Source of the DNA: Rhodanobacter sp. C03
GTDB taxonomy: Bacteria > Pseudomonadota > Gammaproteobacteria > Xanthomonadales > Rhodanobacteraceae
Assembly (NCBI RefSeq): GCF_002001175.1
Contig: NZ_MUNT01000011.1
Coordinates: 248,001-312,000, forward strand
Reading direction: 5' to 3'
Length of the DNA stretch: 64,000 nucleotides
How positions within the stretch are numbered: the stretch's first letter is position 1; each line of letters begins with the position of its first letter. Under the pieces are notes generated by a model. The model did no database searches. It was not told the origin of the DNA and saw nothing but the letters and a program-made list of their open reading frames with translations. The position numbers and the translations under genes were made by a program. Shown here one piece after another: positions 1-8,806 of the stretch.

Positions 1-234
1 TTCCTTCAGCGTGATCGGCTTGCCGCGGCTGCCGGGTAGTTCGCTGGTTTCCAGTACACCGTCGTGGTTGGTGTCCATGCGCTCGAAACCCTGGCTCATA
101 TAGGCCACGTATTCGGCCTCGCTCACCTTGCCGTCGCCATTCGTGTCGAACAACTTGAGGTAGTCCGCGCGCGAGTCCTGCGCAAATGCGGCCAGCGGCA
201 TGAGCAATGCCATGGCGATGACCAGGCGACGCAT
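1..234 (-). CDS. Secreted EF-hand domain protein (3' part outside window)
   Basis: The reading frame starts at the ATG at 234 and runs off the left edge, so only the first 78 residues are visible. It begins with a signal peptide ([19 protein letters not shown]) and continues with two calcium-binding EF-hand loops, DTNGDGKVSEAE near residue 31 and DTNHDGVLETSE near residue 56, each with the D-x-N/D-x-D-G spacing and the terminal Glu. A periplasmic or exported calcium-binding role is inferred. The ATG shares one base with the folE stop codon (TGATG), so it is probably translationally coupled to folE. No specific function can be assigned. Confidence 0.8.
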   Translation of the reverse strand, partial: MRRLVIAMALLMPLAAFAQDSRADYLKLFDTNGDGKVSEAEYVAYMSQGFERMDTNHDGVLETSELPGSRGKPITLKE

Positions 235-836
235 CAGCGGCTGCCGCCGTGGATGCCGATGAACTGCAGGAACTCTGCGCGGGTGCGCGCATCGTCGCGG
301 AAGGTGCCGAGCATCTGGCTGGTCACCATCGAGACGCCACGCTTGTGCACGCCGCGAGTGGTCATGCATTCGTGGCTGGCGTCGATCACCACCGCCACGC
401 CGGCCGGGTGCAGGGTTTCCTGGATGCACTGGGCGATCTGTGCGGTGAGTTTTTCCTGCACCTGGAAGCGGCGCGCGTAACCTTCCACCACGCGGGCCAG
501 CTTGCTGATGCCGACGACCCGGTTGGTCGGCATGTAACCGACGTGCGCACGGCCGATGATCGGCGCCATGTGGTGTTCGCAATGGCTCTCGAACTCGATG
601 TCGCGCAGCACCACCATCTCGTCGTAGCCGGCCACTTCCTTGAAGGTGCGGCGCAGATAGTCCGCCGGGTCCGTCTCATAGCCGGAGAACCAGTCGCGGT
701 AGGCCTTGACCACTCGCTTGGGCGTGTCGAGCAGGCCCTCGCGCTGCGGGTCCTCCCCGGACCAGCGCAGCAGTACGCGCACGGCATCCTCGGCCTGTTG
801 CTGGGTGACGCCGGTGTCCGGTGGCTGCTTGCTCAT
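234..836 (-). CDS. folE: GTP cyclohydrolase I
   Basis: Converts GTP to 7,8-dihydroneopterin triphosphate, the first step of tetrahydrofolate synthesis, in the cytoplasm. The protein has 200 residues, typical for bacterial FolE. Zinc-site signatures are intact: [11 protein letters not shown] (Cys and His ligands) and HECMTTRGV (second Cys ligand), with the substrate-binding stretch [20 protein letters not shown] between them. The open frame extends upstream to 950, but the ATG at 836 is preceded by AAGGA at 6-nt spacing and starts the conserved protein, so it is chosen. Its stop overlaps the start of the EF-hand gene downstream. Confidence 0.96.
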   Translation of the reverse strand: MSKQPPDTGVTQQQAEDAVRVLLRWSGEDPQREGLLDTPKRVVKAYRDWFSGYETDPADYLRRTFKEVAGYDEMVVLRDIEFESHCEHHMAPIIGRAHVGYMPTNRVVGISKLARVVEGYARRFQVQEKLTAQIAQCIQETLHPAGVAVVIDASHECMTTRGVHKRGVSMVTSQMLGTFRDDARTRAEFLQFIGIHGGSR

Positions 837-906
837 GGGGTGTCCTTGGGGATCAGGCGGGTTTCGTATTGTAACGGCCGTGCCCGTCGAGGGTTCGCCG
901 CGGTCT

Positions 907-1485
907 TCACGAGGAAGCGTGATCGCCGAACAGGCGCCGCGCCAGCACACCGAACACGAGGGTTACCAGCAGGGCGGCGATGGCGCCCAGGGTGACTTCA
1001 CCGAGCCGGAACAGGGCGAATTGCCAGAACGCGCCGCTGTGCGGCACCAGCATGATGATCGTGGTGGTGATACCGCTGATGCGTCCGGCCGCGCCGAGGT
1101 TGAGCACCGAGCACAGCAGCATGCCGGCGATCACCGCCAGCACATAGGCCAGGTAATGCTCGTGCCCGAGCATCGCGGCACCCAGTCCGATCAGGCCGCC
1201 GATCATCGCGCCGGTGAACTGGTCGCGCGAGGAGCTGCGTACCTCCGCATAGCTGTTCTGGCTGACCGAGATCGCGGTGATCGCGGCCCAGAAACCTTGC
1301 CCGAGGCCCAGTTCGAGGGCGATGAAATAACCCAGGGTCGCGGCCAGCACGGCGCGCAGTGCTTGAACCAGGCCGGCGATGAGGCGCTCGCGTGGAGGCA
1401 ACGCCTGCCGCAGCCGCAACATTTCATCGCTCAGTCGGTCGAGCCGGCGATGGTGTTCGGCCAGCGGTCGGCGCGGTTCGGTCAT
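907..1485 (-). CDS. FUSC-family inner membrane protein
   Basis: A 192-residue protein whose central and C-terminal parts are hydrophobic, with about five membrane segments after a charged N-terminal 35 residues. The sequence resembles the membrane half of fusaric-acid-resistance/aromatic acid exporter proteins (FUSC): [17 protein letters not shown], then [15 protein letters not shown]. It is much shorter than full AaeB or FusC exporters, so transport activity and substrate are unknown. Its ATG overlaps the rmuC stop by four bases, indicating co-transcription and translational coupling with rmuC. Confidence 0.75.
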   Translation of the reverse strand: MTEPRRPLAEHHRRLDRLSDEMLRLRQALPPRERLIAGLVQALRAVLAATLGYFIALELGLGQGFWAAITAISVSQNSYAEVRSSSRDQFTGAMIGGLIGLGAAMLGHEHYLAYVLAVIAGMLLCSVLNLGAAGRISGITTTIIMLVPHSGAFWQFALFRLGEVTLGAIAALLVTLVFGVLARRLFGDHASS

Positions 1486-2939
1486 GCGTCTTCGTCAGCT
1501 TGGTTGCCGGTGTCGCTGCTGTCGCCGTCGATCAATTCACTGCCGAGCAGCTCGGTGGTGTCTTCGCTGGACAGAGACTCCACGCCGCGAAGCTTCCTTT
1601 CAATCGTGCGGGTCTTCTTGCCGGCATCGCTGATGCTCTTGCTCACCGTGTTGAGCTGGCGCTCGGCTTTTTCCAGCACCAGTCCGAACTTGCCGAATTC
1701 GTTCTTCACCGCACCGAGCAGCTTCCACACCTCGCTGCTGCGCTTGGCGATCGCCAGGGTGCGGAAGCCCATCTGCAGGCTGTTGAGCAGGGCGCTCAGC
1801 GTTGTGGGGCCAGCCACCGTGACGCGGTGGTCGCGCTGCAGGCTTTCGAACAGGCCAGGGCGTCGCAATACCTCGGCATACAGCCCTTCGGTCGGCAGAA
1901 ACAACACGGCGAAATCCGTGGTGTGCGGTGGCGCCACGTATTTGGAACGGATGCGTTTGGCTTCTTCGCGCACGCGGACTTCCAGCGCGCGGCCTGCAGC
2001 CGCCGCCGCGTCGGCGTCTGCCGCATCCTGGGCTTCGAGCAGGCGCTGGTAGTCCTCGACCGGGAACTTCGAATCGATTGGCAGATAGACGTTTTCGCCA
2101 TCACTCTGGCCCGGCATGCGAATCGCGTACTCGACCCGTTCGTTGCTGCCGGGTACGGTGACGACGTTGGCGGCGTACTGCTCATTGGTGAGCAAGTCTT
2201 CCAGCAAGCCGCCGAGCTGCACTTCGCCGAGGATGCCGCGGCGCTTCACGTTGGTCAGCACGCGCTTCAGGTCACCCACACCGATCGCGAGGTTCTGCAT
2301 CTCGCCGAGACCGCGCTGGACCGCCTCCAGTCGCTCGGAGACCAGCTGGAACGACTGACCCAGTCGCGTCTCCAGCGTGCTCTGCAGCTTCTCGTCGACG
2401 GTGGCGCGCATCTGTTCGAGCTTGGCCGCATTGTCCTGCTGGATCGCGCCGAGCTTGGCTTCCAGCGTGGCGCGCACTTCGCCCATGCGCTTCTCGTGGT
2501 CGGCGGTGAGCGCGGCGAGGCGTTGCTGTTGCTGCTCGCCGAAGCGGTTGAGCGAAAGCGTGACTTCCTCGCGACTCTTGCGCGCGTCCTCGGCGAGACG
2601 CTGCGCCAGCGTCTGCAGGCCGGTGTCGGTACGCTCGGTGAGCAGGTTCAGGCGTTGGCCGAAGCCGTCGATGCGTTCGATCTGCTGCTGCGACATGCCG
2701 CCGAGTTGTTCAACGACATGGCCGCGAAAACGGTCGAAGCCCTGCTGCAGCTCCTCGCGACCGCTGCGTTGTTCGTCGCGCAGGCTGCGCTGCAGCCGTT
2801 CGCCATCATCCTTCAGCGCATCCAGCCGCGGAGCCAGTCCCGCATCACCGTGTCGGCGCAACAGCATGATCACCTGCAGCACGATGACCAGCAGTACGGC
2901 GATGACAAGAACGATCAACAGTATTTCAGTGGCAGGCAT
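1482..2939 (-). CDS. rmuC: DNA recombination protein RmuC
   Basis: A 485-residue RmuC homolog. An N-terminal membrane anchor (residues 4-27, ILLIVLVIAVLLVIVLQVIM) is followed by a long coiled coil (about 45-215) and the conserved nuclease-like core (about 230-420; motifs GILGEVQLGGLLEDLL, IDSKFPVEDYQRL, VLFLPTEGLYAEV). RmuC proteins limit recombination at inverted repeats and have a PD-(D/E)XK-like fold. The start is the first ATG of the anchor. The gene is followed without gap by the FUSC gene (ATGA overlap). Confidence 0.93.
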   Translation of the reverse strand: MPATEILLIVLVIAVLLVIVLQVIMLLRRHGDAGLAPRLDALKDDGERLQRSLRDEQRSGREELQQGFDRFRGHVVEQLGGMSQQQIERIDGFGQRLNLLTERTDTGLQTLAQRLAEDARKSREEVTLSLNRFGEQQQQRLAALTADHEKRMGEVRATLEAKLGAIQQDNAAKLEQMRATVDEKLQSTLETRLGQSFQLVSERLEAVQRGLGEMQNLAIGVGDLKRVLTNVKRRGILGEVQLGGLLEDLLTNEQYAANVVTVPGSNERVEYAIRMPGQSDGENVYLPIDSKFPVEDYQRLLEAQDAADADAAAAAGRALEVRVREEAKRIRSKYVAPPHTTDFAVLFLPTEGLYAEVLRRPGLFESLQRDHRVTVAGPTTLSALLNSLQMGFRTLAIAKRSSEVWKLLGAVKNEFGKFGLVLEKAERQLNTVSKSISDAGKKTRTIERKLRGVESLSSEDTTELLGSELIDGDSSDTGNQADEDA

Positions 2940-2984
2940 GGGACGTTCCGCAGGAGACTGGCCGCCAGTTTACGCGCTGGCGTA

Positions 2985-4067
2985 TCAATCGCTGCGACGG
3001 GCTGCCTTACGCAGGCGTCCGCGCAGGTAGCGCAAGGTGAACTGCTCGAGCTGGCGCGGATGGCTGGCGGCACCGGCAGGGATGCACCGTTGCAGGCTGC
3101 CGTCCTGCCAGCCGTTGAGAATCATCGGGTGGATATAGGAGGCGCGGCATACGGCTGGCGTATTGCCGAGAATGGCGGCGACTTCCTTTACCGCCGAGGC
3201 GAGGACGTTGCGCTGCGCGCGCTCGCCACCTTTCTCCGGCAACGGGGTGCGCGCGAGTACGCCGGCAGCCTGCACGGTGCCGCCCCAGGTGCGGAAATCC
3301 TTGGCGCTGAATGAGCCAATGTCTTTGCCACAGGCCTCGCGCAGGTACTCGTTAACCTCGCCGGAGTCGATGGGCTGGCGCTGGCCAGCGTCGTCCACGT
3401 ACTGGAACAGGCGCTGGCCCGGCAGTTGCTGCATCCAATGCACGATGCGCGCGAGGCGCCGGTCGTCCAGCTCCACCTCGCGCTCCTGGCCGCTCTTGCC
3501 GCGGAATGCGAAGCGCAGGCGGCCGCGTTCGGCGTGCACGTGACGCGAGCGCAACGTGGTGAGGCCGTAACTCTGGTTGTCGCGGGTATAGCTTTCGTTG
3601 CCGATGCGGATGAGCGTTTCGTCGAGCAGGCGCACCAGCAGCGCCAACACTTTCTCGCGTGGCAATCCGGGAAGGGCGAGGTCGCGACGCACATGGCGGC
3701 GCAGGGCCGGCAACGCTTCGCCAAAGGCCAGCACGCGGTCGAACTTGCCGTGATCGCGCAACTCGCGCCAACGCGGGTGATAACGATATTGCTTGCGCTG
3801 CCGCGCATCCCGACCGGTGGCCTGCAGATGCCCGCGGGGATCGGCGCAGATCCACACGTCGACATAGGCCGGCGGGATCGCCAGTGCACGAATGCGCTGC
3901 AATTCTTCGCGATCATTGATGCGCCGGCCATCGACATCGCGATAGCCGAAGCCCTTGCCATGACGCAGGCGCCGGATGCCGGGCTGTGCATCATTGACAT
4001 AGATCAACCCGACCGCGCGCACCTCGCCGCGCAGAACAGGATCGGAATCGTTCGAAGTGGTGGCCAT
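2985..4067 (-). CDS. DNA topoisomerase IB (poxvirus-like)
   Basis: A 360-residue type IB topoisomerase that relaxes supercoils through a 3'-phosphotyrosyl intermediate. Visible hallmarks are the N-terminal DNA-binding part (RRLRHGKGFGYRDVDGRRI, IPPAYVDVWIC), the catalytic core with KDFRTWGGTV (active-site Arg region) and the C-terminal VCRASYIHP containing the nucleophilic Tyr. Length matches bacterial poxvirus-type enzymes such as that of Deinococcus. The open frame extends upstream to 4223, but the ATG at 4067 begins the homologous protein and leaves a 40-bp gap to rlmI. It is an accessory enzyme in bacteria. Confidence 0.93.
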   Translation of the reverse strand: MATTSNDSDPVLRGEVRAVGLIYVNDAQPGIRRLRHGKGFGYRDVDGRRINDREELQRIRALAIPPAYVDVWICADPRGHLQATGRDARQRKQYRYHPRWRELRDHGKFDRVLAFGEALPALRRHVRRDLALPGLPREKVLALLVRLLDETLIRIGNESYTRDNQSYGLTTLRSRHVHAERGRLRFAFRGKSGQEREVELDDRRLARIVHWMQQLPGQRLFQYVDDAGQRQPIDSGEVNEYLREACGKDIGSFSAKDFRTWGGTVQAAGVLARTPLPEKGGERAQRNVLASAVKEVAAILGNTPAVCRASYIHPMILNGWQDGSLQRCIPAGAASHPRQLEQFTLRYLRGRLRKAARRSD

Positions 4068-4107
4068 GCGCGGAGTGTGCGCAGTGCAAGTCAAATCGGC
4101 GTGCAGA

Positions 4108-5298
4108 TCAGTCCACGCGGCAGAACACGGCCTTGAGGTAGCGTCCTTCGGGTACGTCGGTGCGGAACGGATGATCGGTGCCGGCGCCACGCACCTCCAG
4201 CACCTGGATCTCGCGGCCGGCATTCAGCGCCACCCGACGCAGCATTTCCAGGAATTCGCCTTCGCCGACCAGACCGGTGCATGAGCAGGTCAGCAGCAGG
4301 CCGCCGGGCGGGATGATGTCGAGCGCCATGCGGTTCATCGCGAAGTATTTCTTCAGCGCGTCCATCACCTTGCTGCGATCACGGGTGAGCTTGGCCGGAT
4401 CGAGGATCACCGCGTCGTATTGTTCGCCGCGCGCCACGGCGGCGCGCACCCAGTCGAAGATATCGGATTGCTCGAAGCTCACGGCGACGTTGTTCGCTGC
4501 GGCGTTGGCGCGGGCGATCTCCAGGATGCCCGCATCCAGATCGACGCCGACCGCTTCGCGCGCACCGGCGGCCATCGCATGCACGGCGAAACCGCCGGCG
4601 TTGCAGCACAGGTCGAGCACGCGGCGACCCTTGGCGAGTTCGGCGAAGCGCTTGCGGTTGTCACGCTGGTCGGCGAAGAAGCCGGTCTTGTGGCCGGAAC
4701 CGGGCGCGGCGTGGAAGCGCAGGCCATGTTCATGCACTTCCACGGCCTCGGGTACGTCGCCGCTGCGGCAATCGAACGACTCCTGCTTCTGCACATGCGA
4801 TTCGGCGAACCAGTACAGCCGTGCGCCAGGGAAGTGCTTGAGCAGCGCGGCGTGGATCGCTTCACGGAAACGCCACATGCCGGCGGCGAAATATTCGATG
4901 ACGAGAATGTCGGCGTAGCGGTCGACGATCAGCCCGGACAGGCCGTCGCCTTCACTGTGCACCACGCGCCAGGCATCGCTGACGCTGTCGAGCTGCAGCC
5001 AGTCGCGGCGTAGCTGCACGGCACGATCGATATGTGCGGCGATCCAGTCCGCGTCGATCGCCTGATCCGGATGACTGTCGAGCAGACGCAAGGCAATCCG
5101 CGCATGACCGTTCCAGAACGCGCGGCCGACGAAACGGCCCTTCGCATCCTGTACCTCGACCACGCTGCCCGGCGGCAGCTTCGATTCCGGCTTGTAGATC
5201 TGCGCCGACCACACCCACGGGTGGCCCGGGTTGCGATCGGACTTCAGGCGAATGACGGGCAGGGTCGGGGCCGGTGGCAGCTGGACAGGAGAGTTCAT
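4108..5298 (-). CDS. rlmI: 23S rRNA (cytosine-C5)-methyltransferase RlmI-like
   Basis: A 396-residue class I SAM-dependent methyltransferase of the RlmI (YccW) family, which makes m5C1962 in 23S rRNA. The N-terminal PUA-like domain (about 15-90; RLKSDRNPGHPWVWSAQI, GRAFWNGHARIALRLL) precedes the Rossmann domain. SAM motif I is VLDLCCNAGGFAVHA, and the catalytic region includes ILDPAKLTRDRSKV and LLTCSCTGLV. The related family member YwbD/RlmK-like enzymes cannot be excluded on motifs alone. It lies upstream of the topoisomerase gene on the same strand. Confidence 0.9.
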   Translation of the reverse strand: MNSPVQLPPAPTLPVIRLKSDRNPGHPWVWSAQIYKPESKLPPGSVVEVQDAKGRFVGRAFWNGHARIALRLLDSHPDQAIDADWIAAHIDRAVQLRRDWLQLDSVSDAWRVVHSEGDGLSGLIVDRYADILVIEYFAAGMWRFREAIHAALLKHFPGARLYWFAESHVQKQESFDCRSGDVPEAVEVHEHGLRFHAAPGSGHKTGFFADQRDNRKRFAELAKGRRVLDLCCNAGGFAVHAMAAGAREAVGVDLDAGILEIARANAAANNVAVSFEQSDIFDWVRAAVARGEQYDAVILDPAKLTRDRSKVMDALKKYFAMNRMALDIIPPGGLLLTCSCTGLVGEGEFLEMLRRVALNAGREIQVLEVRGAGTDHPFRTDVPEGRYLKAVFCRVD

Positions 5299-5336
5299 CC
5301 GCCCATGATAGCGTGCGCGCCCCTTTGAACGGGCTC

Positions 5337-5672
5337 TCAGTCGGCCTGCATCACCGCCAGTTCGTTGCCGTGCGGATCGAGAAACTGGAAGCGGCGTCCC
5401 CCGGGGAATGCGAAGATCGGCCGCGCGATGCGGGCACCGGCTGCGGTGACTGCGGCCAGCGCGGCCTCCAGATCGTCCACCGCGATCACCGGCAGCGGCG
5501 CGCGAGTGGCTTCGGCCGGGTCGCCCTGCAGGCCGATATCGACGTCGCCGGTCAGGGTGCAGGCGTAGGTCGGGCCGAAATCGGTCAGTTCCCAGCCGAA
5601 CGCCTGAGTGTAGAAGGCTCGGGCCGCGGCGATATCGCTGGCCGGCAGTTCGATGTAGTTGGGACGTGCCAT
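5337..5672 (-). CDS. VOC (glyoxalase/bleomycin-resistance fold) family protein
   Basis: A 111-residue protein with the vicinal-oxygen-chelate pattern: YIELPASDIAAARAFYTQAFGW at the N-terminus, a central VIAVDDLEAALAAVTAAGARI and a C-terminal FQFLDPHGNELAVMQ ending in the conserved Glu region. This is a one-module VOC protein of the short type often annotated as glyoxalase-like; substrate is unknown. The ATG at 5672 begins the conserved domain. An upstream extension of the frame to 5867 would overlap the neighbouring gene and lacks homology-like sequence. Confidence 0.85.
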   Translation of the reverse strand: MARPNYIELPASDIAAARAFYTQAFGWELTDFGPTYACTLTGDVDIGLQGDPAEATRAPLPVIAVDDLEAALAAVTAAGARIARPIFAFPGGRRFQFLDPHGNELAVMQAD

Positions 5673-5712
5673 GGTGGCTCCGTTGCGTGGTCGATTAAAG
5701 CGGGTGAATGGC

Positions 5713-6150
5713 TCAGCGTAGCCTGAGTGCCAGCCATGACAGCAGCGCCAGCAGGTTGATGCCGAGTCGCGATACCGCCGGGCCGCCCACCGCCAGCACG
5801 AAGCCCTGGCTGCCGAAGCGCCAGTCGATGCCCAGCCGCGGCGCGGCCTGCAGCGTGGCGAACACATTCACGAAGGCGCCGCAGTGCAGCGCATAGCTGA
5901 ATACCGGCAGCGCGATCAGCGGCAGCTGCAGCAGTTGCGCCCAGCCGGACATGCGCACGCCACGATCGCTGCCGTCGAGCAGTTGCACGCCGGCGGCCAG
6001 CACAAAGCCGTACAGCGCCAGGCCGAGCAGGGCGATCAGGCTTTCATGGGCCGTACCGAACGGCAGCAGCCGATGCAGCATCGCTGCCACGCCATACAGG
6101 CCTCCGGCGATTTCGAGGATGCCGATCAGGCGGAACAGGATGATGCGCAT
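5713..6150 (-). CDS. Hypothetical four-helix inner membrane protein
   Basis: A 145-residue, strongly hydrophobic protein with about four predicted membrane segments (around residues 5-25, 38-58, 70-95, 115-143) and no recognisable catalytic motif. The ATG at 6150 has a GGAG ribosome-binding site 8 nt upstream. It lies 40 bp upstream of the VOC gene on the same strand, so a two-gene transcript is plausible. No function is assigned. Confidence 0.7.
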   Translation of the reverse strand: MRIILFRLIGILEIAGGLYGVAAMLHRLLPFGTAHESLIALLGLALYGFVLAAGVQLLDGSDRGVRMSGWAQLLQLPLIALPVFSYALHCGAFVNVFATLQAAPRLGIDWRFGSQGFVLAVGGPAVSRLGINLLALLSWLALRLR

Positions 6151-6175
6151 GCAGGACTCCGGAAAAGTGGGAGAT

Positions 6176-6247
6176 TGTAGGAGCGACTTCAGTTGCGATG
6201 CTCTTTGTCACGCAGCCAAAAGCATCGCGGCTGAAGCCGCTCCTACA
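6176..6247. repeat. REP-type inverted repeat pair (REPIN-like)
   Basis: Two inverted copies of a roughly 25-bp element face each other: TGTAGGAGCGACTTCAGT... at 6176-6200 and its near-complement ...CTGAAGCCGCTCCTACA at 6223-6247, separated by 22 bp. The arrangement is that of a REP doublet (REPIN), non-autonomous elements mobilised by RAYT transposases. It sits between the membrane-protein gene start (6150) and the srkA stop (6259). A closely related pair lies inside polA at 19095-19167. Confidence 0.85.
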
Positions 6248-6258
6248 GGGGTGGGGAA

Positions 6259-7203
6259 TTATTCGAGCTCGTCGGCCAGCTCGTGTAGGTCTGCGATGTG
6301 CTGCTCCCACCAGCGCGATTCGGCGGCGAACGGGAATGCGGCGGGGAACGCCGGGTCATGCCAGCGCGCGGCGATCCAGCCGGCGTAGTGCAGCTGGCGC
6401 ATCGCCCGCAGGGCGGGGACCAGCAGCAACTCGCCGTCGTCGAAATCTCGGAACTGGCGGTAGCCGTCGAGCACGGCATTCATCGCGCGCTTGTCACTGG
6501 CGAGCATCCACAGGTCCTGCACCGCCGGGCCGGTGCGTGCGTCGTCGAGGTCGACGAAGTGCGGACCCTCGTCCGTCCACAGCACGTTGCCGGGATGGCA
6601 GTCGCCATGCAGGCGCAGTTGCCGCACCGGGCCGACCGCTTCAAGGCGAGAAGCGATGGCGGCATCGAGCCGCGTCGCTGCCGCGCGGTAATTCGTCTGC
6701 AGCGATGCTGGAAGCAGCGATGAATCGAGCACTGCCTGCATCGGCTGCTGCACCATGGTGTCGCGATCAAGCCGACCACGATGGGCGAACGGTTGGCGCG
6801 CGCCGACCACGTGCATGCGCGCGATCAGCCGGCCCAGCCATTGCAGTTGATCAAGCGCTTCCAGTTCCGGCGCACGGCCGCCGCGGCGCGGAGTCAGCGC
6901 ATAGCGGAAGCCCTCGTGGAACAGCAGGGTGCGACCGCCGAACACGAGCGGCGCGACCACCGGCAACTCGGCCGCTGCCAGTTCCTGCGCAAACGTGTGT
7001 TCTTCGATGATCGCCGCGTCGCTCCAGCGGCCGGGTCGGTAGAACTTCGCGATCACTGGCGTCGTATCTTCCAGCCCCACCTGCCACACCCGGTTCTCGT
7101 AACTGTTCAGCGCGAGCAGTCGGCCATCCGGCCACAAGCCGCAAGCGGCGACCGCATCGAGCACCAGGTCGGGGCTGAGGTTGGCGTATGGCGTGTCGTT
7201 CAA
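6259..7203 (-). CDS. srkA: Stress response serine/threonine kinase SrkA (YihE family)
   Basis: A 314-residue protein kinase-like enzyme of the YihE/SrkA group (E. coli protein about 328 residues), linked in E. coli to protection from stress-induced death. The kinase core shows VIAKFYRPGRWSDAAIIEEH (ATP-binding Lys region), LRLHGDCHPGNVLW (catalytic loop with Asp and Asn) and HFVDLDDARTGPAVQD (metal-binding Asp). The start chosen is TTG at 7203, because it overlaps the TGA of the upstream thioesterase gene (TTGA) and gives the family's N-terminus (NDTPYANLSPDLVLDAV). A longer frame to 7296 would run deep into that gene. Confidence 0.88.
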   Translation of the reverse strand: MNDTPYANLSPDLVLDAVAACGLWPDGRLLALNSYENRVWQVGLEDTTPVIAKFYRPGRWSDAAIIEEHTFAQELAAAELPVVAPLVFGGRTLLFHEGFRYALTPRRGGRAPELEALDQLQWLGRLIARMHVVGARQPFAHRGRLDRDTMVQQPMQAVLDSSLLPASLQTNYRAAATRLDAAIASRLEAVGPVRQLRLHGDCHPGNVLWTDEGPHFVDLDDARTGPAVQDLWMLASDKRAMNAVLDGYRQFRDFDDGELLLVPALRAMRQLHYAGWIAARWHDPAFPAAFPFAAESRWWEQHIADLHELADELE

Positions 7204-7640
7204 CGCGGGCCCACGACGCGTGCCGGCACCACCGCCATGGTGATGCGCGAGATGCAGACCAGTGCACCTTCCTCGCTCTCGATGCGGATTTCCCACACCT
7301 GGGTGGAACGCCCGATATGCAGCATCCTCGCGGTGCCGGTGACGATGCCGCTGCGCACGCCGCGGATATGGTTGGCGTTGATGTCGAGGCCGACCGCGAG
7401 TTCCTTCTCCGGGTCGAGCGTGAGCATCGCCGCGCTGCTGCCCAGCGTCTCGGCCAGCACCACCGAAGCGCCGCCGTGCAGCAGGCCGTACGGTTGGTGG
7501 GTGCGATGGTCGACCGGCATGGTGCCCTGCAGCCAGTCATCGCCGATCGCGCTGATGCGAATGCCCAGCGTCTCCATCATCGTATTCGTGCTCCAGGCGT
7601 TGATCCGCGCCAGATCGGTGGGCTGTTTCCAGAGGCTCAT
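7200..7640 (-). CDS. Hotdog-fold acyl-CoA thioesterase (YdiI/MenI-like)
   Basis: A 146-residue hotdog thioesterase with the PaaI/YdiI signature HQPYGLLHGGASVVLAETLG, where Glu is the expected catalytic base, followed by GLDINANHIRGVRSGIVTGTA. YdiI-type enzymes hydrolyse aromatic and aliphatic acyl-CoAs; in menaquinone makers they act as DHNA-CoA thioesterase, but no men genes are seen here. The ATG at 7640 is preferred over upstream in-frame sequence. Its stop overlaps the TTG start of srkA, implying coupling. It is divergent from the ferredoxin reductase gene, with a 63-bp intergenic region. Confidence 0.88.
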   Translation of the reverse strand: MSLWKQPTDLARINAWSTNTMMETLGIRISAIGDDWLQGTMPVDHRTHQPYGLLHGGASVVLAETLGSSAAMLTLDPEKELAVGLDINANHIRGVRSGIVTGTARMLHIGRSTQVWEIRIESEEGALVCISRITMAVVPARVVGPR

Positions 7641-7703
7641 CGTTGATTCCTGTGTGTCGACCCGGCATTGTTGTCCGCAGTCATCGCCGCGACAATGTGC
7701 CTG

Positions 7704-8768
7704 ATGCATACCGTTACCCTTAAATCTTCCGGCCGCCGGTTTCCGGTGGCTGCTGGCGAAACCGTACTGGAAGCGGCGCAACGCGCGGGCGTGGCGTTGT
7801 CGTATTCCTGTCGCTTCGGCGCCTGCGGCAGCTGCAAGGCGACCCTGCTGGAAGGCCGTTGCGAGTATCCACGCAATCCGCCACTGGCGTTGAACGCCAG
7901 TGCGCTGGCGCAACACGCGGTGTTGCCTTGCCAGGCGGTACCGGCCAGCGACCTGCTGCTGGAGGCGCGCGAGGTGACCTCGCTGGAAGATATCGCGCGG
8001 CGCCAGCAAGGCGTCGTGGTGACCGAAAAGTGGTGGCTGGCGCCGGACGTGATCGGTCTGCGCCTGCTGCCGGATCTGGGCGAGTCACGGCTCAAACGGC
8101 TGCCGGGCCAGTACCTGGACGTGCTGCTGGAGGACGGCAAGCGGCGCCCGTTCTCGATCGCCAACGGCCCGCAGGCGGACGGCATGATCGAGCTGCACGT
8201 GCGGCATTTCGCCGGCGGCGGCTTCGGCTCATGGGTGAATGGCACGCTGCAGATCGGCGATCGGCTGCGTGTCGAGGGTCCGCTGGGTACCTTCGTGCCG
8301 CGCGAGGATTCCGAACGACCGATGCTGTTCATGGCCGGCGGCACCGGTTTCGCGCCGGTCAAGGCGATCGTCGAGCACTTCATTGCATTGGGCACGCGCC
8401 GTCCGATGCAGGTTTACTGGGGTGCGCGCAGTGCGGCGGATCTGTACCTGCGCCCGCTGGCCGAGCACTGGGCGCGCGAGGTACCAAACCTGCAGTTCCA
8501 CGCCGTGGTGTCCGATCCGGCGCATGCCGTTGAGCAGGCCGCGGGTCTGCGCACGGGGCTGGTGCATGAGGCGGTGCTGCAGGACCAGCCGGATCTGTCC
8601 GGCCACGATCTGTACATGAGCGGGCCGCCGCCGATGATTGATGCAGCTCACGCGCTGTTCCTCGACGCCGGCCTGCCGGAAGATCGGCTGTATTACGATT
8701 CGTTCGACTACGCGCCCGATGTGCTGGCACAGATCATTGCCGGGCGCGCCGGCATCCACGATCGCTGA
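7704..8768 (+). CDS. 2Fe-2S ferredoxin / FAD-NAD(P)H oxidoreductase
   Basis: A 354-residue electron-transfer reductase. The N-terminal plant-type ferredoxin domain (1-90) has the cluster ligands SYSCRFGACGSCKATLLEG and a distal Cys in AVLPCQAVP. It is followed by an FAD-binding domain (RLPGQYLDVLL, RRPFSIANGP) and an NAD-binding domain (FMAGGTGFAPVKAIVEHF, LYMSGPPPMIDAAHALF, C-terminal YYDSFDYAPD). Xanthomonad homologs are often annotated CDP-6-deoxy-delta-3,4-glucoseen reductase by similarity to AscD; the true substrate partner is unknown. ATG at 7704 is chosen; ATG at 7695 adds three residues. Confidence 0.88.
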   Translation: MHTVTLKSSGRRFPVAAGETVLEAAQRAGVALSYSCRFGACGSCKATLLEGRCEYPRNPPLALNASALAQHAVLPCQAVPASDLLLEAREVTSLEDIARRQQGVVVTEKWWLAPDVIGLRLLPDLGESRLKRLPGQYLDVLLEDGKRRPFSIANGPQADGMIELHVRHFAGGGFGSWVNGTLQIGDRLRVEGPLGTFVPREDSERPMLFMAGGTGFAPVKAIVEHFIALGTRRPMQVYWGARSAADLYLRPLAEHWAREVPNLQFHAVVSDPAHAVEQAAGLRTGLVHEAVLQDQPDLSGHDLYMSGPPPMIDAAHALFLDAGLPEDRLYYDSFDYAPDVLAQIIAGRAGIHDR

Positions 8769-8781
8769 TTCCGCATTTCTT

Positions 8782-8800
8782 GCAGAAGCCGCTCCTGCAG
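8782..8800. repeat. Degenerate single REP half-element
   Basis: GCAGAAGCCGCTCCTGCAG in the 38-bp gap between two convergent genes resembles one arm (GAAGCCGCTCCTACA) of the REP pair at 6176-6247, with changes at the outer end. It could be a decayed REP and may also form a short hairpin (CTGCAG ends). Confidence 0.5.
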
Positions 8801-8806
8801 ATGGGA

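Noticed and set aside
1392..3314. 640-residue plus-strand frame across rmuC
   Set aside because: Antisense shadow of rmuC and the topoisomerase 3' end; no domain motifs.
6176..6247. REP pair considered as a CRISPR repeat or a terminator
   Set aside because: Only one inverted pair, no direct repeats with spacers, and no T run; a near copy inside polA shows it is a dispersed element.
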